A stretch of 63,637 nucleotides of DNA from Thermomonas sp. (GTDB lineage: Bacteria > Pseudomonadota > Gammaproteobacteria > Xanthomonadales > Xanthomonadaceae): positions 12,575 to 76,211 of the forward strand of contig JAIMKJ010000016.1 in NCBI GenBank assembly GCA_020692565.1, given 5' to 3'. Shown here in pieces: positions 23,149 to 31,807 of the stretch. A model generated the notes under the pieces. That model was given only the letters and a program-made list of their open reading frames with translations. It ran no database searches and was not told where the DNA came from. Numbering within the stretch: the stretch's first letter is position 1; each line of letters opens with the position of its first letter. The translations under genes and the position numbers were made by a program.

Positions 23149-23479
23149 GGCATGCGTTTCCTCGACGACAGGTCATCGAGCAACGCGTAGCAATCCGTGT
23201 GCCATGACATCGGCGCACGCATGTGGGCCCATGTACATCACGCGGCGCAATCGATATGCGCATATTTCAGCGAAATGCGTGTATCCGGTGGAAACCGACG
23301 AGGCCTGTTTCATGCGACTCGACGGGTGAACGCAAACCCGCTCTCCACGAAGCGGGTGATTTCCCACCCGAAACCGGGGCGGAATCCACCCGCCGTCAAG
23401 GCATAGGCAGGCCTGCGGTGGACCGGATGCAGGCCGGGAATCGGGTAGCGACTTCGCGATGCATTGCCCTGCGGAATGC
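23149..23479. other. Intergenic stretch without recognised gene
   Basis: No supported gene. A small hairpin CGGGTG(23353-23358)/CACCCG(23365-23370) is present and could end the downstream fumarase transcript. The 22030-23148 gene promoter should lie in the right part of the stretch nearest 23149. Confidence 0.5.
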
Positions 23480-25015
23480 CTACTCCACCACCACCGGAAT
23501 CCTGCCGATCCTCGCCTGCCATTCGCGCGGGCCGGTCTTGTGGACCGATTCGCCGGTGGAGTCGACGGCGACGGTCACCGGCATGTCCTCGACGGTGAAT
23601 TCGTAGATCGCTTCCATGCCGAGGTCGGCGAAGCCCACGACGCGCGAGCCCTTGATCGCCTTCGACACCAGATACGCGGCACCGCCGACCGCCATCAGAT
23701 ACACCGACTTGTGCTTCTTGATGGCGTCGATACCGGCCGGACCGCGCTCGGCCTTGCCGACCATGCCCAGCAGCCCGGTCTGCGCCAGCACCTGTTCGGT
23801 GAACTTGTCCATGCGCGTGGCGGTGGTGGGGCCGGCCGGACCGACCACTTCGTCGCGCACCGGGTCGACCGGGCCGACGTAATAGATGAAGCGGCCCTTG
23901 AAATCGACCGGCAGCGGCTCGCCCTTGTCGAGCATCTCGACCATGCGCTTGTGCGCGGCGTCGCGGCCGGTCAGCAGTTTGCCGTTGAGCAGCAGCACGT
24001 CGCCGCGCTTCCAACTGCCGACGTCTTCGGGCGTGACCGTATCCAGATCCACGCGACGGCCCTTGCTGGCGTCGTAGGTCAATTCGGGCCAGTCGGCCAG
24101 CGAGGGCGGGTCCAGCATCACCGGGCCGCTGCCGTCGAGGGTGAAATGCGCGTGACGGGTCGCGGCGCAGTTCGGAATCATCGCCACCGGCAGATTGGCG
24201 GCGTGGGTCGGATAATCCTTGACCTTGATGTCGAGCACCGTCGTCAAACCGCCCAGGCCCTGCGCGCCGATGCCCAGCGCGTTGACCTTGTCGTACAGCT
24301 CCAGCCGCAGTTCCTCGGCGCGGTTGGAGGCGCCGCGGGCCTGCAGATCGACGATATCAATCGGCTCCATCAGCGCTTCCTTCGCCAGCAGCATCGCCTT
24401 TTCGGCGGTGCCGCCGATGCCGATGCCCAGCATGCCCGGCGGGCACCAGCCGGCGCCCATGGTCGGCACGGTCTTCAGCACCCAGTCGACGATGGAGTCG
24501 GACGGATTCAGCATCGCGAACTTCGACTTGGCCTCCGAGCCGCCGCCCTTCGCGGCGACGATCACGTCGACGGTATTGCCGGGCACGATCTTCACGTTGA
24601 CCACGCCGGGCGTGTTGTCCTTCGTGTTGGTGCGTTTGCCCGCCGGGTCGGCCAGCACGCTGGCGCGCAGTTTGTTGTCGGGGTGATTGTAGGCGCGGCG
24701 CACGCCTTCGTGGACCATGTCCTCGACGCCCATCGTGGCGTCGTCCCAGCGCACGTCCATGCCGACTTCGAGGAAGACCGTGACGATGCCGGTGTCCTGG
24801 CAGATCGGGCGGTGGCCCTCGGCGCACATCCGCGAGTTGAGCAGGATCTGGGCGATGGCGTCCTTGGCCGCGGCGCTTTCCTCGCGCTCGTAAGCGGCGG
24901 CGAGGTTCCTGATGTAGTCGACCGGATGGTAGTAGCTGATGTACTGCAAGCCGTCGGCGATGGACTGGATCAGGTCTTCCTGCCGGATCGACACCGGGCG
25001 GCGCTCGGCGGGCAT
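23480..25015 (-). CDS. Fumarate hydratase class I (4Fe-4S)
   Basis: 511 residues from ATG 25015 (MPAERRPVSIRQEDLIQSIA), matching the usual ~510 length. It interconverts fumarate and malate in the TCA cycle with an oxygen-sensitive 4Fe-4S cluster. The N-terminal alpha region has RPICQDTGIVTVF (cluster Cys ~105) and KRTNTKDNTPGV. GAGWCPPGMLGIGIGGTAEK (~220-240) and IPNCAATRHAHF (~317) supply further Cys. The C-terminal beta region has MVGPAGPTT-like VVGPAGPTTATRMD and FADLGMEAIYEFTVEDMPV. A longer frame upstream of 25015 exists but lacks similarity. The 308-bp gap to the SRPBCC gene has no other gene. Confidence 0.93.
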   Translation of the reverse strand: MPAERRPVSIRQEDLIQSIADGLQYISYYHPVDYIRNLAAAYEREESAAAKDAIAQILLNSRMCAEGHRPICQDTGIVTVFLEVGMDVRWDDATMGVEDMVHEGVRRAYNHPDNKLRASVLADPAGKRTNTKDNTPGVVNVKIVPGNTVDVIVAAKGGGSEAKSKFAMLNPSDSIVDWVLKTVPTMGAGWCPPGMLGIGIGGTAEKAMLLAKEALMEPIDIVDLQARGASNRAEELRLELYDKVNALGIGAQGLGGLTTVLDIKVKDYPTHAANLPVAMIPNCAATRHAHFTLDGSGPVMLDPPSLADWPELTYDASKGRRVDLDTVTPEDVGSWKRGDVLLLNGKLLTGRDAAHKRMVEMLDKGEPLPVDFKGRFIYYVGPVDPVRDEVVGPAGPTTATRMDKFTEQVLAQTGLLGMVGKAERGPAGIDAIKKHKSVYLMAVGGAAYLVSKAIKGSRVVGFADLGMEAIYEFTVEDMPVTVAVDSTGESVHKTGPREWQARIGRIPVVVE

Positions 25016-25323
25016 GGATGCATGGGCTGCGGACGTGCTGGCTGCGGACACGGAGGGAACCGTCGTGGCGTATGGGACCGCGATTTTACCGCGCGCCGGG
25101 CGGGCGGCGCTTGCGGACGCCGGAAATCGGCAGACAATGCCCGGACCATCCAGCGTCAGCAGGCGGTTGGAAGACAACCTGCCGACGCAGCCACGGAAGG
25201 CTGCGACGGCGAAGCAAGCGCGCAAGCGATTGATTCGCCGGGAACGAGTCCGGCGGTGCCGGACTCGCGACTTGAAGAACGCACAGGGAAGTCCGTTTTT
25301 CAACCATCCGCCAGGAGAAGACC

Positions 25324-25851
25324 ATGCTCAAGAAAATCCTCATCGTGCTGCTGATCGCGATCGCGGGCGTGCTGGGCTATGCCGCGACCAAGCCCGACAC
25401 CTTCCAGGTCCAGCGCAAGGCGGTGATCGCCGCGCCCCCGGAGAAGGTCTTCGCCATGATCGAAGACTTCCGCCGCTGGAACGAATGGTCGCCGTGGGAA
25501 AAACTCGATCCGGCCATGACCCGCACCTTCGGCGGCCCCGCGACGGGCGTCGGCGCGACCTACGCCTGGACGGGCAACAGCGAAGTCGGCGAAGGTCGCA
25601 TGGAAATCCTCGAATCCACGCCGCCGTCGAATATCCGGATCAAACTGGACTTCATCAAGCCCTTCGAGTCGAAAAACGTCACCGAATTCGTGCTGGTGCC
25701 CAGGGACGGCGGCACCGAAGTGACGTGGACGATGCAGGGGCCGAATCTCTATGTCTCCAAGCTGATGGACACCTTCGTGAGCATGGACACGATGATCGGC
25801 AAGGACTTCGAAAAGGGGCTGGCCGACATGGGAGCCGCCGCTGCGCGCTGA
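25324..25851 (+). CDS. SRPBCC family protein (START/polyketide-cyclase-like)
   Basis: 175 residues with one N-terminal membrane or signal segment (KILIVLLIAIAGVLGYAATK). The lipid-binding SRPBCC domain follows: RKAVIAAPPEKVFAMIEDFR (~31-50), WNEWSPWEKLDPAMTRTFGG (~53-72), RIKLDFIKPFESKN and TEVTWTMQGP. The GGAG at 25313-25316 gives a good ribosome-binding site. Members bind hydrophobic ligands; the substrate is unknown. It is 10 bp upstream of an ABC exporter, so the two are co-transcribed. Confidence 0.87.
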   Translation: MLKKILIVLLIAIAGVLGYAATKPDTFQVQRKAVIAAPPEKVFAMIEDFRRWNEWSPWEKLDPAMTRTFGGPATGVGATYAWTGNSEVGEGRMEILESTPPSNIRIKLDFIKPFESKNVTEFVLVPRDGGTEVTWTMQGPNLYVSKLMDTFVSMDTMIGKDFEKGLADMGAAAAR

Positions 25852-25861
25852 CCCCGCGCCG

Positions 25862-27718
25862 ATGCCCGGCCCCGCCGTCGCCCGTCCGTCGCCCAGCCTG
25901 CGCCAGCGCATGGGCGCGCTGCGCAACCTGCCGCCGTTCCTGCGCGAGATCTGGGCGACCAGCCGCGCCCTGACCTGCGTGAGCCTGGGGCTGCGCCTGA
26001 TCCGGGCGCTGCTGCCGGTGATCACGCTGTACGTGGGCAAGCTGATCATCGACGAAGCCATACGCATCGCCGGCACCGACCTGCCGGCGGGGCTGGTGGC
26101 GGCATGGCGCAACGGTCATCTCGACCCGATGCTGTGGCTGCTGTTGCTGGAGCTGGGGCTGGCGGTGCTGTCGGACGTGCTGGGCCGGATCATCGCCTAC
26201 GCCGACTCGCTGTTGTCGGAGCGCTACACCAACGCCACCAGCATCCGGCTGATGGAGCACGCGGCGAAACTCGATCTGGAGGATTTCGAGGATCCGGACC
26301 TGCAGGACAAACTGGACCGCGCGCGCCGTCAGACGATGGGGCGCATGAACCTGCTGAGCATGCTGTTCGGGCAGGCGCAGGACATGGTGACGGTGATCAG
26401 TTTCGCCATCGGGCTGATGGTCTACGCGCCCTGGCTGATCCTGCTGCTGGCGGTGGCGCTGATACCGGCGTTCGTCGGCGAATCGCACTTCAACGCGCTC
26501 AATTACTCGCTGAATTTCCAGTGGACCGCCGAGCGCCGCCAGCTCGAATACATCCGCCAGATGGGCGCGAGTCTGGAGACGGCGAAAGAGGTGAAGATCT
26601 TCAACCTCAACCGCTTCTTCATCGAGCGCTTCCGCACGATGTCGGCGAAGTTCTATGAGGCCAACCGCGCGCTGGCGCGGCGGCGCGCGTTCTGGGGCAG
26701 CCTGCTGGCCGCGCTGGGCACGCTGGGCTATTACGTCGCCTACGGCTATATCGCCTGGCGCACGGTCAGCGGCGACTTCACTATCGGCGACCTGACCTTT
26801 CTCGCCGGCAGCTTCCGGCGCCTGCGGCAGATGCTGGAAAGCCTGCTCTCCGGCCTGTCGCAGGTCGCCGGACAGGCGCTGTATCTGGACGATCTGTATT
26901 CGTTCTTCGAGATCGAACCGGAAATCGCCTCGAAGCCGGACGCCATCGCCGTGCCGAAACCGATCGCACAGGGTTTCGTGTTCGAGGACGTGGGGTTCCG
27001 CTACCCCGAGGCCGAGAACTGGGCGCTGCGCGGGCTGTCGTTCGAGCTGCGCGCCGGCGAAGTGCTGGCGCTGGTCGGCGAGAACGGCGCCGGCAAGACC
27101 ACGCTGGTGAAGCTGCTGGCGCGGCTGTACGAACCGGACGAGGGCCGGATCCTGCTCGACGGCCGCGATCTGCGCGACTACGACCTGGACGACCTGCGCG
27201 CGAACATCGGCGTGATCTTCCAGGACTTCGTGCGCTATCACCTCAGCGCCGGCGAGAACATCGGCGTGGGCAACATCGACGATCTGGGCAACCGCGAACG
27301 GATCGAATGGGCCGCGCAGCGGGCGATGGCCGACGGCCTGATCGAGGCGCTGCCGATGGGCTACGAGCAGATGATCGGCCGGCGCTTCAAGACCGGCGTG
27401 GACCTGTCCGGCGGCCAATGGCAGAAGATCGCGATCGCCCGCGCCTACATGCGCGACGCGCAGGTGATGATCCTCGACGAACCGACCGCCGCGCTGGATG
27501 CGCGCAGCGAGTTCGAGGTGTTCCAGCGCTTCAAGGATCTGTCCGACGACCGCACCGCGGTGCTGATCTCGCACCGGTTCAGCAGCGTGCGCATGGCCGA
27601 CCGCATCCTGGTGCTGGCCGGCGGCCGCGTGGAAGCCAGCGGCACCCACGCGCAACTGATGGCGCAGGGCGGACGGTACGCCGAGCTGTTCGAACTGCAG
27701 GCCGCCGGCTATCGGTGA
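25862..27718 (+). CDS. ABC exporter, fused membrane and ATP-binding domains
   Basis: 618 residues. Six membrane helices lie in residues ~30-330 and the nucleotide-binding domain in ~360-600. The domain has Walker A LVGENGAGKTTLVKLL near 405, signature VDLSGGQWQKIAIARAY near 515, Walker B VMILDEPTAALDARS near 537 and H-loop ISHRFSSVR. It works as a homodimer exporting an unknown substrate, perhaps lipid or peptide, from the inner membrane. It is co-transcribed with the SRPBCC gene. The helical part has a long soluble intracellular loop (QLEYIRQMGASLETAKEVKI) typical of type IV exporters. Confidence 0.92.
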   Translation: MPGPAVARPSPSLRQRMGALRNLPPFLREIWATSRALTCVSLGLRLIRALLPVITLYVGKLIIDEAIRIAGTDLPAGLVAAWRNGHLDPMLWLLLLELGLAVLSDVLGRIIAYADSLLSERYTNATSIRLMEHAAKLDLEDFEDPDLQDKLDRARRQTMGRMNLLSMLFGQAQDMVTVISFAIGLMVYAPWLILLLAVALIPAFVGESHFNALNYSLNFQWTAERRQLEYIRQMGASLETAKEVKIFNLNRFFIERFRTMSAKFYEANRALARRRAFWGSLLAALGTLGYYVAYGYIAWRTVSGDFTIGDLTFLAGSFRRLRQMLESLLSGLSQVAGQALYLDDLYSFFEIEPEIASKPDAIAVPKPIAQGFVFEDVGFRYPEAENWALRGLSFELRAGEVLALVGENGAGKTTLVKLLARLYEPDEGRILLDGRDLRDYDLDDLRANIGVIFQDFVRYHLSAGENIGVGNIDDLGNRERIEWAAQRAMADGLIEALPMGYEQMIGRRFKTGVDLSGGQWQKIAIARAYMRDAQVMILDEPTAALDARSEFEVFQRFKDLSDDRTAVLISHRFSSVRMADRILVLAGGRVEASGTHAQLMAQGGRYAELFELQAAGYR

Positions 27719-27833
27719 CGTGCCGCGATAAGCGCGCACACGCAGCCCGGCGACATGACCGCAATCTGATCCGGATCAGTATCGTGCGGGCACGTCGGCG
27801 CCACACTGGATGCATCCTCCACGGAATGCCGCC

Positions 27834-28379
27834 ATGATCGCCGCGAATGCCGAACCGCAGACCCCGTTCCTGCCCTACACCACGGCGGTCCTCGCCGATG
27901 GCCGCGAAGTGCTGATCCGTCCGATGCATCCGGGCGACGCCGAGGCCGAGCGCGCCTTCATCATCGGTCTGTCGCCGCAGGCGCGCCGCTATCGTTTCCA
28001 GGAACAGTTCTCCGCGCCCAGCGACGCACTGGTCGCGCAGATGGTCGATATCGACCACGCCAACGACGAGGCCTTCGCCGCCCTGGCGACCATCGACGGC
28101 AGCGAACGGATCGTCGGCGTGTCCCGCTATGCCGTCGGCAGCGTGCCCGAGGAATGCGAAATCGCGGTGACCGTACTCGATGCGTGGCAGGGCCAGGGGC
28201 TCGGCACCGCATTGATGCGCACGCTCATCGACGCCGCCCGCCAGCGCGGCATCCGGCGCATGGTTTCGCTGGATTTCGCCGAAAACCGCGAGATGGCCCA
28301 CCTCGCGCACCACCTGGGGTTCACGACCGCGCCCGATCCGGACGATCGCACCCAGGTCCTGCACCGCCTGGCGCTCTGA
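27834..28379 (+). CDS. GNAT family N-acetyltransferase
   Basis: 181 residues from ATG 27834; an upstream ATG at 27810 would add eight residues. The GNAT core reads VLIRPMHPGDAEAERAFI (~23-40), ATIDGSERIVGVSRYAV (strand 4) and EIAVTVLDAWQGQGLGTALM (~108-127, the acetyl-CoA loop QGQGLG). SLDFAENREMAHLAHHLGF completes it. The similarity is closest to the acetyltransferase module of Pat-like protein-acylating enzymes, but here it stands alone. It acetylates an unknown amine or protein Lys. Confidence 0.88.
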   Translation: MIAANAEPQTPFLPYTTAVLADGREVLIRPMHPGDAEAERAFIIGLSPQARRYRFQEQFSAPSDALVAQMVDIDHANDEAFAALATIDGSERIVGVSRYAVGSVPEECEIAVTVLDAWQGQGLGTALMRTLIDAARQRGIRRMVSLDFAENREMAHLAHHLGFTTAPDPDDRTQVLHRLAL

Positions 28380-28490
28380 AATCCCTCCACGCGACAGCCC
28401 CGCAAGTGCGGCATCCGCTCGCCCGGGGCCGTCGGCCGCGGCCTGCCGGTACAATACCGGCCCACTGCATCACCCCGCCCCGAATTCCCC

Positions 28491-29300
28491 ATGGCCTCTC
28501 CCTACGGCACCGAAACCGTGCTGGACGTCCGTCACTGGACGGACGCTTATTTCAGCTTCACCACCACCCGCGACGACGGCTTCCGCTTCGACAACGGCCA
28601 GTTCGTGATGATCGGACTGGAAATACCGCAGGCCGACGGCAGCACCAAACCGCTGATGCGCGCGTATTCCATCGCCAGCGCCAACTGGGAAGAGCAGCTC
28701 GAATTCTTCAGCATCAAGGTCCAAAACGGGCCGCTGACCTCGCGCCTGCAGCACATCCAACCTGGCGACACCCTCCTGATCGGACGCAAGCCCACCGGCA
28801 CCCTGCTGATCTCGGACGTGCACCCCGGCCGCAACCTGTATCTGCTGTCCACCGGCACCGGCCTGGCGCCGTGGATGGCGGTGGTGAAGGACCCCGCCAC
28901 CTACGAGCGCTTCGAGCGCGTGATCATCGTCCACGGCGTGCGCGGCGAGCTGGATCTGGCGTATCGCGATTACATCGTCAACGAACTGCCCCGCCACGAA
29001 TTCCTCGGCGAAGAGATCAGCCGCAAGCTGCTGTACTACCCGGCGGTGAGCCGCGAGGATTTCGCGTTCGACGGCCGTTCGCACCGCGGCCGCATCACCG
29101 ACCTGCTGGAGAGCGGACGCATGGCCGAAGACCTCGGCATCGAACCGCTGGACCCGAGGCACGACCGCGCGATGATCTGCGGCAGCCCGCAGATGCTGGC
29201 CGATTTCCGGCGGATCCTCGACGGTCGCGGCTTCGTCGCGTCGCCGCGGATCGGCACCGCCGGCGAGTACGTGTTCGAGCGCGCTTTCGTCGAAAAGTGA
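28491..29300 (+). CDS. fpr: Ferredoxin--NADP(+) reductase
   Basis: 269 residues, length of bacterial subclass FPR. The FAD site is LMRAYSIASANWEEQLEFFS (R-x-Y-S, ~58-77), with VQNGPLTSRLQHIQPGDTLL. The NADP site is LLSTGTGLAPWMAVVKD (~116-132) and the later MICGSPQMLADFR. The C-terminus AGEYVFERAFVEK is the family end that stacks on FAD. It moves electrons between NADPH and ferredoxin or flavodoxin, relevant to oxidative stress and Fe-S repair. A single gene with its own promoter region. Confidence 0.93.
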   Translation: MASPYGTETVLDVRHWTDAYFSFTTTRDDGFRFDNGQFVMIGLEIPQADGSTKPLMRAYSIASANWEEQLEFFSIKVQNGPLTSRLQHIQPGDTLLIGRKPTGTLLISDVHPGRNLYLLSTGTGLAPWMAVVKDPATYERFERVIIVHGVRGELDLAYRDYIVNELPRHEFLGEEISRKLLYYPAVSREDFAFDGRSHRGRITDLLESGRMAEDLGIEPLDPRHDRAMICGSPQMLADFRRILDGRGFVASPRIGTAGEYVFERAFVEK

Positions 29301-29356
29301 TCGCGCGCCTGGCATAGACTGCCGGTCCCGGATATCTAACCGCCGACGGACCCCGC

Positions 29357-29932
29357 ATGCCGATCTTCACGCCCGCCGCCCGCAACTCCCTGCTCCGCGC
29401 CACCCGCTTATGCGCCATGACCGCACTGCTGTCGGTCGCGATGCTGGCGACCGCCGCCGCGCCCAGGAAACAGCCCGCCGTCGGCGAATTGCCGCCGGAC
29501 GCTCTGGGCAAGGACCGCGACGGCATCGAGCAGACGGTCGGCATGCATCGCGGCAAGGTAGTGATCGTGACGTTCTGGGCGTCCTGGTGCGGCCCCTGCC
29601 GCCGCGAGTTGCCGGTGCTCGGAAAATTCCAGAGCGTGGTCGGCAAGGATCATCTGGAAATCATCGCGGTCAACGTCAAAGAGCCCAGAAGCGACTACAA
29701 CGCGGTGGTGCGCGCCAACAAGGACATCGCCCTGACCTGGGTCCACGACGCCAGTGGCGCGACCAGCGCACGCTATGGCGTGGAAGCGCTGCCGAACATG
29801 TTCATCATCGACCGCGAGGGCCGCGTCGCCCACGTGCATCGCGGTTACAGCGAAGAGCAGATCAAGGTCTTCGTCAGGGAAATCGCGGACCTGCTGCCGC
29901 CGGAAGTCCTGCAGCGCCCGGCCGGCGGTTGA
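29357..29932 (+). CDS. TlpA-family thiol:disulfide oxidoreductase
   Basis: 191 residues. An N-terminal signal/anchor (ALLSVAMLATAAAPRKQP) is followed by a thioredoxin-like fold with the active site VIVTFWASWCGPCRRELPVL (CxxC ~79-82). The cis-Pro is in VEALPNMFIIDREGRV (~143). It acts in the periplasm, keeping Cys of c-type cytochromes or other proteins reduced. The first start in frame is used; a Met at 29417 could also serve, with a shorter signal. Confidence 0.88.
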   Translation: MPIFTPAARNSLLRATRLCAMTALLSVAMLATAAAPRKQPAVGELPPDALGKDRDGIEQTVGMHRGKVVIVTFWASWCGPCRRELPVLGKFQSVVGKDHLEIIAVNVKEPRSDYNAVVRANKDIALTWVHDASGATSARYGVEALPNMFIIDREGRVAHVHRGYSEEQIKVFVREIADLLPPEVLQRPAGG

Positions 29933-30003
29933 GACGTCGGCGACGACGCTGCATCCGCGGGCCCGGCACCTGCGTAGACAGGTCGTCCGGTCTGGAGAAC
30001 ACC

Positions 30004-30822
30004 ATGCGCGCAACGCTCACGCCTCGTATCATCATGCCTCGCGGCGGTATGCCCCATCGCCTCGCGCGCCTCGCGTTCGCCGCCGCCGCGCTGCTCGCCC
30101 TCGGCGGCTGTCTGCCCACCCGCGATACAGGCGAACCCATCGCCACCCAGCTGGTCGCGGCGCAGCAGCCGGGACAGCGCCTGGTCGTGGTGCTGCCGGG
30201 ACGCGCCGACGATCTCGACGCCCTGCGCAGCAGCGGCCTGGCCGAAGCGATCCAGGGCGCATGGCCCGATGCCGATGTGCTGTTGGCCGAGCTCGCCCTC
30301 GACGATTACATGCGCGGCGACGCGCCCGAACGGCTGCACGCCGAAGTGATCGTGCCGGCGCGCGAGCGCGGCCGCTATCGCGAAGTGTGGCTGGCCGGCG
30401 CCTCGATGGGCGGCATGGGCACGCTGATGTACGACCGCCTGTATCCGGGCGAGATGGACGGGCTGGTGCTGCTGGCGCCGTATCTGGGCGGCGCCGGACT
30501 GGTGAAGGAGATCGCGGGCGCTGGCGGCGTCGCGCAGTGGGATGCGGGGCCACCGCAAGCGGCGGATGCCGAGCACTGGCAGCGCGAACTGTGGCGCCAT
30601 ATCCAGCGCGTGTCGCGCGACCCCGAACAGGCCGGCCGGATCTGGCTGGCCTACGGCGATCGCGACCGCCTGCGCAAGGCGTTCCCGCAGCTGATCCCGG
30701 CGCTGCCGCAGGATCAGGTGCTGGTGCGCGAGGGCGGGCACACATGGACGGTGTGGTCGCCGGCGATGGGCGAGGTGTTGCGGAAGGCGGAGGCGAAGCG
30801 TGGGGGTTCGTCGGGCCGGTGA
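30004..30822 (+). CDS. Alpha/beta hydrolase lipoprotein
   Basis: 272 residues from ATG 30004, with GGAGA 7 nt upstream. The lipobox LALGGC lies at ~33-38, so the protein is probably lipid-anchored. The hydrolase core has LVVVLPGRADDLDAL, the nucleophile elbow LAGASMGGMGTLMYDRLYPG (GxSxG, Ser ~136), the acid in WLAYGDRDRL and the base in VREGGHTWTVW. It most likely cleaves an ester; the substrate is unknown. The sequence is close to Xanthomonadaceae 'alpha/beta hydrolase' proteins of unknown role. It is convergent with the following gene. Confidence 0.83.
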   Translation: MRATLTPRIIMPRGGMPHRLARLAFAAAALLALGGCLPTRDTGEPIATQLVAAQQPGQRLVVVLPGRADDLDALRSSGLAEAIQGAWPDADVLLAELALDDYMRGDAPERLHAEVIVPARERGRYREVWLAGASMGGMGTLMYDRLYPGEMDGLVLLAPYLGGAGLVKEIAGAGGVAQWDAGPPQAADAEHWQRELWRHIQRVSRDPEQAGRIWLAYGDRDRLRKAFPQLIPALPQDQVLVREGGHTWTVWSPAMGEVLRKAEAKRGGSSGR

Positions 30823-30855
30823 GTGGGGTAGCGGCGCGCCGCTCTACAACCGCGG

Positions 30856-31272
30856 TTATTCGCCGTAGTGCAGCCAGATGCGGGCGCGGGATTCGTTGTC
30901 GAAGACGCGGCATTCGTAGCCGTGTTCGCGGCCGATGATCTCGCCCAACTCCATCCGGCTGATCGCGGTGCCGCGGGCGTCGACATAGGCCACCCGGACG
31001 TCGGCGAAGCCCTGCCCGCCCACCGAATCGACCAGTTGCTTCAACTGGTCCTCGGGCGGCACCACGCCGAACGTATGGTCGATCACCAGCAACTGCCGCA
31101 GACCGGTGTGGCGCAGTTCGGCGGCGATCCGCATGAACATCGCGATCAGGGCATCGATGCCCTGGATCCGGCCGGTGACCTGCGCCACCAGGCCGCTGCT
31201 TTCGATTTCCAGCGCCAGCTCGAAACCGGGATTCGCCGGATCGAAACGCGCGGGTTCGCTATCGACATCCAT
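30856..31272 (-). CDS. Conserved protein of unknown function, STAS/SpoIIAA-like topology
   Basis: 138 residues. An alternating strand-helix pattern is visible: FELALEIESSGLVAQVTGRI, then GIDALIAMFMRIAAELR, RQLLVIDHTFGVVPP, FADVRVAYVDARG and CRVFDNESRARIWLHYGE. This fits a small alpha/beta fold like STAS or SpoIIAA-like proteins, although no catalytic or phospho-Ser motif stands out. It is the last gene of a minus-strand run with gpx (13 bp apart), which suggests co-transcription. Confidence 0.65.
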   Translation of the reverse strand: MDVDSEPARFDPANPGFELALEIESSGLVAQVTGRIQGIDALIAMFMRIAAELRHTGLRQLLVIDHTFGVVPPEDQLKQLVDSVGGQGFADVRVAYVDARGTAISRMELGEIIGREHGYECRVFDNESRARIWLHYGE

Positions 31273-31285
31273 GTCCGTGCTCCGC

Positions 31286-31768
31286 TCAACCCAGGGCCGC
31301 TTCGATATCCCTGGTCAGCGACGCCGGCGTATCGGTCGGCGCGTAGCGCTTGATGACCTTGCCGTCGCGGCCGACCAGGAATTTACTGAAGTTCCATTTG
31401 ATCGCACCGATACCGAGCAGGCCGCTCTTCTCTTCCTTCAGCCACTTCCACAGCGGATGCGCCTTGCCTCCGTTGACGTCGACCTTCGAGAACATCGGAA
31501 AGTCGACATCGTAGGTCAGCGAACAGAAATTCTTGATTTCCGATTCGTCGCCAGGCTCCTGATGACCGAACTGGTCGCTGGGAAACCCCAGCACTACCAG
31601 ACCGCGTTCGCGATAGGTCTCCCACAGCGACTGCAGCCCGGTGTACTGCGGCGTGAACCCGCACTTGGACGCGACATTGACCACCAGCAGCACTTTGCCG
31701 CTGTAGTCGGTGAGCGATTTGTCGTGGCCGTCGATATCGATGGCGGAAAAATCGTAGGCGGTGGTCAT
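31286..31768 (-). CDS. Glutathione peroxidase family protein
   Basis: 160 residues, full length. It reduces hydroperoxides using thioredoxin or glutathione. Catalytic Cys in VVNVASKCGFTPQYTGLQSL (~37); Gln in LGFPSDQFGHQEPG (~70-73); WNFSKFLVGRDG (Trp/Asn ~126-127) completes the tetrad. LTYDVDFPMFSKVDVNG is also typical. A Cys replaces the Sec of animal enzymes. The ribosome-binding site GGAGA is 8 nt upstream of ATG 31768. It lies between the amidohydrolase (40 bp upstream) and a small unknown gene in one run. Confidence 0.93.
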   Translation of the reverse strand: MTTAYDFSAIDIDGHDKSLTDYSGKVLLVVNVASKCGFTPQYTGLQSLWETYRERGLVVLGFPSDQFGHQEPGDESEIKNFCSLTYDVDFPMFSKVDVNGGKAHPLWKWLKEEKSGLLGIGAIKWNFSKFLVGRDGKVIKRYAPTDTPASLTRDIEAALG

Positions 31769-31807
31769 GTCGATATCTCCATGCAGAAAGTGGGAGCGAT
31801 TCCGCGA

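Noticed and set aside
30830..30843. 14-bp palindrome AGCGGCGCGCCGCT between convergent genes
   Set aside because: No loop or T-run, so a poor terminator; palindromes of this composition occur by chance in such GC-rich DNA.
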